From a virus: a stretch of DNA of 40,148 nt. The position numbers and the translations under genes are program-made. This document shows, piece after piece, positions 35,216 through 40,148 of this stretch. The notes under the pieces are model-generated. The model saw only the letters and a list, made by a program, of their open reading frames with translations, searched no databases and was not told the origin of the DNA. The stretch lies in the IMG/VR virus record IMGVR_UViG_3300009068_000073, positions 1-40,148 of that record; one strand, written 5' to 3'. Positions within the stretch are counted from its first letter, which is position 1; the number at the start of each line of letters is the position of its first letter.

Positions 35216-35680
35216 TTATTTTTTAAATTTTTCTACACAATCATATACATAATCTGTGCATATTGCAAATGAATTATAGTCTTCGTAATCTCTAACTTGT
35301 TTCAATGATAGCAATGGAATAATACAATTTTCATTCATTCTGTTGTTTAAATCATGACACCATATAAATCCGTTACTTGTGAGAGTAAATCTATCATTTT
35401 CATGACAAAAAAACTTTAGTTCTTCCTTATAGTTCATAATAATTTGTAATGCTTCATATTCTTTTATATGAATCCATAAATTATCTTTTCTTTCTAACAA
35501 CCATTCTATTGATATTTCATATTGAGCAAAATCATGTCCTAAAAATAACTTATTGTTTTTCATTCTTAAATCTATTTCTACATCAAATCCAAGACTTATA
35601 CATTCATCTATATATTTTGGATTATTTTCTCTATTTTCTTCAATACCGTTAAGATTAGCCCTATGAGATATTACAATCAT
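35216..35680 (-). CDS. short GDPD-like phosphodiesterase-fold protein
   Basis: The 154-aa protein matches the N-terminal half of a glycerophosphodiester phosphodiesterase barrel. VISHRAN gives the His-Arg pair, ENNPKYIDECISLGFDVEID follows the E-N-x2-x2-A-x3-G-x-x-x-E-x-D pattern with metal-binding Glu35 and Asp37, and FLGHD gives His49. Whole GDPDs are about 240-300 aa with later catalytic residues, and this one stops well short, with an odd Cys/Trp-containing tail (GFIWCHDLN). It may be a degenerate domain, a genuine small variant or a non-catalytic binding protein. In a glycan operon, a glycerophosphodiester or phosphoglycan substrate is plausible (inference). A good ribosome-binding site (GGAG, six bases before ATG) sits in the end of the HAD gene. 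Confidence 0.68.
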   Translation of the reverse strand: MIVISHRANLNGIEENRENNPKYIDECISLGFDVEIDLRMKNNKLFLGHDFAQYEISIEWLLERKDNLWIHIKEYEALQIIMNYKEELKFFCHENDRFTLTSNGFIWCHDLNNRMNENCIIPLLSLKQVRDYEDYNSFAICTDYVYDCVEKFKK

Positions 35681-35992
35681 TTAAATCTCCTCTATTCTTT
35701 TGCTTCTATCTTCAACAAATAAATCATAATATGGTTTATCACATTTTAATTTATGAAACTTAGCTCCCCAAGCTTCAAGTTGATTTTTTGTAAAATCATA
35801 CCAATCAATACCACTTCTACTACCCCTAGCTGTCCAATATATTATTTTATTACCTTCATCAAATAAATGATTTATTTTTTGTATATTCTCATGATTTGGA
35901 ATAGCTTTTTTGTAATCTTTTTTTCCATCTAATGCTATTTCTTCCTCATAAAAACAAATTGTTTCATCTATATCAACGTATATTGTTTTCAT
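35681..35992 (-). CDS. small HAD-superfamily phosphatase
   Basis: The 103-aa protein has the HAD core without a cap domain. Its start, MKTIYVDIDETIC, holds nucleophile Asp7 and acid/base Asp9 (DxDxT), IIYWTARGSRSG provides the motif-II Thr54, and KPYYDLFVEDRS supplies the Lys and acidic pair that bind magnesium. Such small HAD proteins in capsule loci dephosphorylate sugar or polyol phosphates. Its start overlaps the end of the kinase-aldolase gene by 20 bases, so both enzymes are produced together and may act in sequence: the aldolase makes a phosphorylated product and the phosphatase removes or adjusts the phosphate (inference). Substrate unknown. Confidence 0.85.
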   Translation of the reverse strand: MKTIYVDIDETICFYEEEIALDGKKDYKKAIPNHENIQKINHLFDEGNKIIYWTARGSRSGIDWYDFTKNQLEAWGAKFHKLKCDKPYYDLFVEDRSKRIEEI

Positions 35993-37370
35993 TTAGCACC
36001 ATATTGATTCTATATTTTTCTTGTTCAAGATTTATTAATTTTTCTATCTGTTCAAGTGATAGAAAATTAGGAGTCAATCCACATTCAATAATTTTATTAT
36101 ATATTATATCATTTATTGACTTGTTACTTTTTTTGTTTACTGCTGCATCGGGGAATAGAATTCCATCGGTTTGCATTATATTTTTTATTTGTTTTTTTCT
36201 AGATAAAAGATATTTTTTAGATAAATAATTTATTTTTTTTGTTAAATTAAAGCTTTTTTCAAAACTCAAAGAAGAAGCAAATATGCCATGATTTTGAATA
36301 AAAATTATTTCTTTTTGTGATGAATTAAGATGATTTGATAAAATTGCTCCTGTATCAAAACCAGGTGTAACATAATTAAAATAAGAATAATTAAAATTGA
36401 AATATAATTCATCAATTACAGATTCAGCTTCAGTAGAACATAAAATAGTTAATAACTCTATTGGATGTGTATGTATAGTGGCTTTATTTAGATGTAAATG
36501 TGCATCCATCTCCATTGAAGGACGACCATAATTGAATAAACAAGTTAAAGGATGGTCTATTTTGTATATACAAAAATTTTCAAACATTTGAATATCTGCT
36601 AAATTAATACCAGAAGATGAAATTATCATCTTATCTTCAAATTTTAATGAAGTATTACCTCCAATATTTTGAGTTAATTTACTGTTTGAACCAATTTTTT
36701 TAGAATATTTTATAAAACTTAGAATTTTATTATAATTTTTCTTGATTAATTTAATCAAATTTGAATTTTTATTTGTTTTATCAATAAAAATTAGTTTAAT
36801 TATATCTTCTTGTTTTTTTGATTTTAATTTAACAATTTTAATTATAATGTCTGCGTATTGCTTTTGAGGTAATATGTATTTTTCTTCATCTGGTAATCTT
36901 TTTTTGATGGTTTCAATTACGTGTTCAACTGTATACCCTCTTTTTAGCGTATCTCTTTTTGTTTTCCATTCGGTTTTTAACATTTCATCAGTATCGATAA
37001 AAATTTTTACATCAGCTAAATCTCTTAATTCATTATCATAGAGAGTGTGTAAGCCTTCATATATGATAACATCTTTTGGTTCTAATGTTATTGGATCATC
37101 AAATAAGCCAGTATCATGATTATATAACCTTCTTTCAATTGGCTTCATGTTTTTTAATAGTTTTAATTGAGTCTTTTCTTCTTCAAGATTGTTAGCTGCT
37201 GGGTCTAGGTGTGTGAATCGTTTCCAATTATCGCTATACCTATCCCATCGGTGACAATCATCACCACTTATTATTAAAGAATTATTATAAATACAAGAAA
37301 TTAATTTAGATATAGTTGTCTTTCCTACACCAGAAGGTCCAGTTATTGATATAAGTTTACAACTTTTCAT
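35973..37370 (-). CDS. P-loop (uridine kinase-like) kinase fused to class II aldolase
   Basis: The 465-aa fusion begins with a P-loop kinase (~1-185): ISITGPSGVGKTTISKL is Walker A, LIISGDDCHRWDRY lies at the substrate Asp position, and IIYEGLHTLYD matches the uridine kinase/phosphoribulokinase Walker B area. A Lys/Asn-rich linker (~185-228) leads to a class II aldolase/adducin domain (~229-440): IGGNTSLKF, ISSSGINLADI, PSMEMDAHLHL (Glu287), IHTHPIELLTIL (His300, His302) and IQNHGIFAS (His361), the glutamate and three-histidine zinc set of fuculose-1-phosphate aldolase relatives. The most direct reading is one polypeptide that phosphorylates a small hydroxy-compound and then cleaves, condenses or epimerises it. 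It overlaps the oxygenase gene by 14 bases and the HAD phosphatase by 20. The substrate is not readable from sequence. Confidence 0.85.
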   Translation of the reverse strand: MKSCKLISITGPSGVGKTTISKLISCIYNNSLIISGDDCHRWDRYSDNWKRFTHLDPAANNLEEEKTQLKLLKNMKPIERRLYNHDTGLFDDPITLEPKDVIIYEGLHTLYDNELRDLADVKIFIDTDEMLKTEWKTKRDTLKRGYTVEHVIETIKKRLPDEEKYILPQKQYADIIIKIVKLKSKKQEDIIKLIFIDKTNKNSNLIKLIKKNYNKILSFIKYSKKIGSNSKLTQNIGGNTSLKFEDKMIISSSGINLADIQMFENFCIYKIDHPLTCLFNYGRPSMEMDAHLHLNKATIHTHPIELLTILCSTEAESVIDELYFNFNYSYFNYVTPGFDTGAILSNHLNSSQKEIIFIQNHGIFASSLSFEKSFNLTKKINYLSKKYLLSRKKQIKNIMQTDGILFPDAAVNKKSNKSINDIIYNKIIECGLTPNFLSLEQIEKLINLEQEKYRINMVLNENNIR

Positions 37371-38019
37371 AATATTCGCCTATTTCAAACTTTTTTTTGG
37401 TAGTTAATGAATAATCTTTTTTAGAATTATCAAAATCTTTTTTAGATATTATTCTAAAATCCATACTTATTCTGGTCTTATTTGTTTTGTTTATTAAGTT
37501 TCCATGTTTTAATTGATTGCCATTAAATTGAAATAAATTACCAAATTCTAATCTTGGTATTGGATGATAATCACACAAACCAACATTACTTTCACACCAA
37601 ACAGTATTTGTACCATACATTTTTGTTATTGGAATGATATAATTTATTTCTCCTATAGGATGATTAAACTCCGAGTCTGAATGGAACTTTCCAACAGCAA
37701 CATTGTTTGGTAAGTGTACCCTAAAAGTTGGGGTTTTTTGAAATAAAATTGTTTCAAACTTTAAGTTATTGTCTTTATTTATTAAATCAATAACAAATTG
37801 TTTATATAAATCTATAAACTCATTCCATCCATTATTTAACTTTTTATAAAATTTATTATGAAAAATTGTATTTGAATCTTCTCCAATTTCAAATATTTTG
37901 GAATATTCTATATCTTTTGGTGTTAATAAGTGTAAATCTTCTAATTCATTAAAATTATACAATTCTTGAATATGTTTTTTAAAATTAAAAACATCAGTAT
38001 TATAATCAGTTATTATCAT
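37357..38019 (-). CDS. StrG-like 2-oxoglutarate/Fe(II) oxygenase family protein
   Basis: The 220-aa protein has a double-stranded beta-helix oxygenase layout: VGKFHSDSEFNHP has the HxD pair (His113, Asp115), LKHGNLINKTNKTRISMDFR has the distal His172 and the 2-oxoglutarate-binding Arg183, and EINYIIPITKMYGTNTVWCE and IPRLEFGNLFQFNGNQLKHG are conserved connectors. I know this pattern from proteins annotated as 'streptomycin biosynthesis StrG', which occur in bacterial and viral sugar clusters; their substrates are unclear. Here it could hydroxylate or oxidise a sugar or lipid-linked intermediate (inference). The ATG overlaps the fucosyltransferase-like stop by four bases. The iron and co-substrate ligands appear intact. 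Confidence 0.78.
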   Translation of the reverse strand: MIITDYNTDVFNFKKHIQELYNFNELEDLHLLTPKDIEYSKIFEIGEDSNTIFHNKFYKKLNNGWNEFIDLYKQFVIDLINKDNNLKFETILFQKTPTFRVHLPNNVAVGKFHSDSEFNHPIGEINYIIPITKMYGTNTVWCESNVGLCDYHPIPRLEFGNLFQFNGNQLKHGNLINKTNKTRISMDFRIISKKDFDNSKKDYSLTTKKKFEIGEYYEKL

Positions 38020-38912
38020 TTACCATTATCCTCAAAATAAATATAGTTACCTGTATCAGAATTAGATATTAATTGATTTTCTTTATAAAAATAAATAAGT
38101 AAATTCTTTTTTATGGAAGAAGAAAAATATGAAAAATTACTATGTTTTTGAGACATTATTAATTTTTTACTATTTGATAGATAATACAAATCTAAATAAG
38201 TCTGTTCATAATCAAAATTAATTTCTGGAGTTTGTACTATATTACATACGTTTGATATTGCTTCATTGAAATACTTTTTTGTATCTTCACAGTCTGAGCA
38301 TATGTAAACATTGATCTTTTTATCTTCGTTTTTTTCAACTTCATTCAATATACATTTAATAGTTGTATTATTTAAATCCTGCAATTCGTTACTATGAATT
38401 TCTACAACATTAGGTAAATTATTCACCTTATCCGTTCTTCTAAGGTGAATAGCAAGATCAATGTCATCTTTTGTATTAAGTAAGGATGTTAATTTATCTT
38501 TAGGTGTGAATTGAGAAAGGCATTCATCGTGAAATTTATAAAACTCTAATTTATTTAAGTTATATTTTTCAGAAAATGTTTTTCTATTAAAAATTCCACC
38601 TAAATAATCATTAAAATAAAAAGAATACCCTTCTTTAGTTGCATTTTTGTCATCTAAAAAATATACATTATTAGGTAAATTATAATAGCTACACAAATTA
38701 TTCTTTAAATAATCTGACCATCTTGCTTTGGGCCATGTTCTTAATTGGAAATCATTAAAATGTAAATCTTTTTCACCTTCGGGCCAATACAAGTATAAAT
38801 CACAATTTATCATGTTTGCATATGCTGCTACTAAAAATAAATCTTGTAATCTATCACAAAGACCAGATTTTGTTACATTTGTCCAAATCATTTTTTGTCT
38901 TTTTTCCATCAT
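38016..38912 (-). CDS. putative fucosyltransferase (O-FucT/GT23-like fold)
   Basis: With ATG 38912 the protein is 298 aa. SGLCDRLQDLFLVAAYANMI (~16-35) is the G-x2-[DN]-R-[LI] motif that binds GDP-fucose in NodZ/FUT8-related enzymes, IHLRRTDKV (~155-163) is their H-x-R-x-x-D signature, and a later INVYICSDCEDTKKYF plus LYYLSNSKKLIMSQKHSNFS form the C-terminal nucleotide-binding half of a GT-B fold. A longer TTG start at 38924 is weaker: GGAG lies six bases before ATG 38912, which overlaps the upstream stop as ATGA. GDP-L-fucose from the linked enzymes would be the natural donor. The acceptor glycan is unknown. No membrane helix is seen, so it likely acts at the inner face of the cytoplasmic membrane. 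Confidence 0.76.
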   Translation of the reverse strand: MMEKRQKMIWTNVTKSGLCDRLQDLFLVAAYANMINCDLYLYWPEGEKDLHFNDFQLRTWPKARWSDYLKNNLCSYYNLPNNVYFLDDKNATKEGYSFYFNDYLGGIFNRKTFSEKYNLNKLEFYKFHDECLSQFTPKDKLTSLLNTKDDIDLAIHLRRTDKVNNLPNVVEIHSNELQDLNNTTIKCILNEVEKNEDKKINVYICSDCEDTKKYFNEAISNVCNIVQTPEINFDYEQTYLDLYYLSNSKKLIMSQKHSNFSYFSSSIKKNLLIYFYKENQLISNSDTGNYIYFEDNGK

Positions 38913-39724
38913 ATAATACTCCAATTTTCTGGTGTTGGGTTTGTATATATCTTAGTATCTCTATCATTTCTATTTAACAAATGTAAAAATTTGGGTTTAT
39001 TTTTTATTTTTTCATTAACAAAAGACAAAAAATATACTAAAACTGAGTAGCTTGAATCTATAAAATGAATTTCTTTAGCATTCTCTAATATACTTATTTG
39101 ATTAATCATGTTGTTTGATTTACCATTAATATAATAAGTAGGAAAATTTTTATTTATCATATTAATATTGTATCCACGACTAATATCATCGTGGACAACA
39201 ATGTATTCACTACCAATTGTAGAACAAACATAGTTATAGTTTTCACTTTCAGAAATAATTTCTCTAGAAATATAGAAACTATTTGTTCTAAATAAAAGTG
39301 GTATTTTATGATAATCATAAAATGCATGTGAAAAAGAAGAACCTTTAATTATTTCTTTTGATAAGAATTCTTGCCATCTTACAGTATCGTTGAAACAACC
39401 TATTTTTATATTTTCAAAATTATTATAATTTGTATAATCAACATATAAACATTTTGTATTGTCTCTTGGACAAGAAAATGGATTACCGATAGTCATACAA
39501 TTTAAACATGCACTTTTACCATCATATTTATTTGTTATATCTGGTATCTTGCACGTTATGTTGGGAACATCTTTATACATTTCTTGTATAACTCTTAATC
39601 TAGACTCTGATGATGCAAAAACAGTAAGTGTTTTAAACATTTGTGCATAATACATACAAATTGCGTTATTTGTAAATAAATCTCCAAAACCTTGGTGATG
39701 TATAATGGTTGCGTTACTTAACAT
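38909..39724 (-). CDS. glycosyltransferase-like protein with four-cysteine cluster
   Basis: The 271-aa protein has ATIIHHQGFGDLFTNNAICM near the start, resembling the H-x-G-x-GD nucleotide-sugar loop of GT-B enzymes, a YIVVHDDISRGYNINMI central strand, and HFIDSSYSVLVYFLSFV in the C-terminal half, a pattern seen in glycan-cluster proteins related to heptosyl-type transferases. Unusual are Cys73, Cys76, Cys85 and Cys92 (ACLNCMTIGNPFSCPRDNTK-C), which could bind zinc or an iron-sulphur cluster, although a disulphide or chance cannot be excluded. The start overlaps the nucleotidyltransferase end by 11 bases and the stop overlaps the fucosyltransferase start. Donor and acceptor are unknown. Confidence 0.6.
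   Translation of the reverse strand: MLSNATIIHHQGFGDLFTNNAICMYYAQMFKTLTVFASSESRLRVIQEMYKDVPNITCKIPDITNKYDGKSACLNCMTIGNPFSCPRDNTKCLYVDYTNYNNFENIKIGCFNDTVRWQEFLSKEIIKGSSFSHAFYDYHKIPLLFRTNSFYISREIISESENYNYVCSTIGSEYIVVHDDISRGYNINMINKNFPTYYINGKSNNMINQISILENAKEIHFIDSSYSVLVYFLSFVNEKIKNKPKFLHLLNRNDRDTKIYTNPTPENWSII
38919..38922 (-). promoter_or_regulatory. Shine-Dalgarno that fixes the fucosyltransferase-like start
   Basis: The sense strand reads TTGGAGTATTATATGATGG. GGAG is six bases before ATG 38912, and that ATG overlaps the upstream TGA (ATGA). The alternative TTG codon at 38924-38922 overlaps GGAG itself and would have no ribosome-binding site of its own. Confidence 0.65.
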
Positions 39725-40148
39725 AAGTTATATCATTTGTAATACTATATGGATGATATTCGCATTTATTAAAATAATCTCTCCAATAAATATAAGTTTT
39801 ATAATCATCGGGTGTACCCCAACAAATATAATTTTTAACTTCAAAAGCTCTAACTGTCAAGCCATTTTTTATATTTTGATTTAAAACGTCATCTACATAA
39901 AATTCACCATTAGTTGTTATGTTTTCATTAAGATTTTTATAAAATCCATCTAAAAAGTATTTTGCTTTTCTAAAGAACATTGTTCCAATAATTGCATGAG
40001 TCTTTAAAGGATCTTCATAAATAAACTTTTTGCAGGATACATGACGTATTTTATCATTTTCATCTACATCTAACCATGCATAAGAGTCTGGTTTTACTTT
40101 ACTTGTTTGACTGTTTCTAAATGTCCAAACAATAATATCATTTTCTAA
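39714..40148 (-). CDS. sugar-nucleotide nucleotidyltransferase, 5' end beyond window
   Basis: The frame stays open to the window edge (last complete visible codons read LENDIIVWTF...), and 144 codons remain before the stop. They show the C-terminal half of an NDP-sugar pyrophosphorylase: PDSYAWLDVDENDKI, the THAIIGTMFFRKAKYFL strand-turn (H-x-I-x-G-x-[MY]), TTNGEFYVDDVLNQNI and YICWGTPDDYKTYIYW, with the typical NGE[FY]Y-DD and WGTP-D motifs. These enzymes join a sugar-1-phosphate to a nucleoside triphosphate, releasing pyrophosphate. The specificity (mannose-1-phosphate, N-acetyl-sugar or other) cannot be told without the N-terminal half. An internal ATG at 39980 is not the start because the family match continues upstream. 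It is the first visible gene of the glycan operon. Confidence 0.85.
   Translation of the reverse strand, partial: LENDIIVWTFRNSQTSKVKPDSYAWLDVDENDKIRHVSCKKFIYEDPLKTHAIIGTMFFRKAKYFLDGFYKNLNENITTNGEFYVDDVLNQNIKNGLTVRAFEVKNYICWGTPDDYKTYIYWRDYFNKCEYHPYSITNDITYVK

Noticed and set aside
35216-35992. HAD and GDPD-like genes as one frameshifted gene
   Set aside because: Each has a complete N-terminal catalytic motif, its own start and a good ribosome-binding site, and the two folds are unrelated.
38913-38924. TTG start four codons upstream for the fucosyltransferase-like gene
   Set aside because: The TTG coincides with the GGAG ribosome-binding sequence of the ATG at 38912, which has ideal spacing and an ATGA overlap.
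39714-39980. Start of the nucleotidyltransferase at ATG 39980
   Set aside because: The frame continues upstream to the window edge with matching family motifs (PDSYAWLDVDENDK and THAIIGT), so the ATG is internal.
1-40148. tRNA genes, CRISPR arrays, insertion sequences, attachment sites
   Set aside because: Coding sequence is continuous with gaps of at most ~32 bases; no cloverleaf, repeat-spacer pattern, transposase or integrase was seen.

Overview
The window looks like the late region of a large, AT-rich genome of a contractile-tailed bacteriophage (a T4-like or larger myovirus). Three things support this: every supported gene is on the minus strand, genes abut or overlap with no gap longer than about 32 bases, and there is a chain of recognisable baseplate proteins (gp25-like wedge, gp6/baseplate-J-like wedge, hub with an M15 peptidase, spike-like protein) beside a T4 gp55-like late sigma factor. 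The host is not identifiable. The surface-glycan genes and murein peptidase suggest a Gram-negative bacterium, and family resemblances recall marine myoviruses; both points are inference. I see no tRNA, rRNA, CRISPR array, insertion sequence or attachment site, and no gene-free stretch over 300 bases.

Transcription runs from high to low coordinates. (1) 40148-32509 is a surface-glycan operon: a sugar-nucleotide nucleotidyltransferase cut by the window edge, a glycosyltransferase-like protein with a four-cysteine cluster, a fucosyltransferase-like enzyme, a StrG-like 2-oxoglutarate/Fe(II) oxygenase, a P-loop kinase fused to a class II aldolase, a small HAD phosphatase, a shortened GDPD-like protein, GDP-L-fucose synthase, GDP-mannose 4,6-dehydratase and a nucleotide-sugar epimerase. 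GMD, GDP-fucose synthase and the fucosyltransferase-like protein form a plausible GDP-mannose to fucosyl-glycan route. The kinase-aldolase/HAD/GDPD group suggests a second, unidentified donor or substituent.

(2) 32503-31098 holds four small genes: a 57-aa protein, an FmdB-type zinc ribbon with a perfect hairpin inside its coding sequence, a membrane-anchored helical protein and the sigma factor. (3) 31097-19855 is the central baseplate block: an unknown 424-aa protein, a 96-aa helical protein, the hub-peptidase, the spike-like protein, three large unrecognised proteins (641, 598 and 576 aa), gp25-like and gp6-like wedges. (4) 19855-1071 holds peripheral baseplate and fibre proteins: a DNRLRE-like protein, a 2884-aa giant with two LamG-like domains, two N-terminally related proteins, two Asn-rich proteins of 723 and 790 aa, and a paralogous pair of about 340-390 aa. 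(5) 1063-1 holds a RuvC-type Holliday-junction resolvase and a J-domain protein that leaves the window.

The sigma factor would drive late transcription of the structural genes. A repeated motif, ACCTATTTATTATTATG, at two gene starts, with a partial match before a third, may mark internal promoters or translation starts. The glycan operon lies directly upstream and is not separated by a clear terminator.
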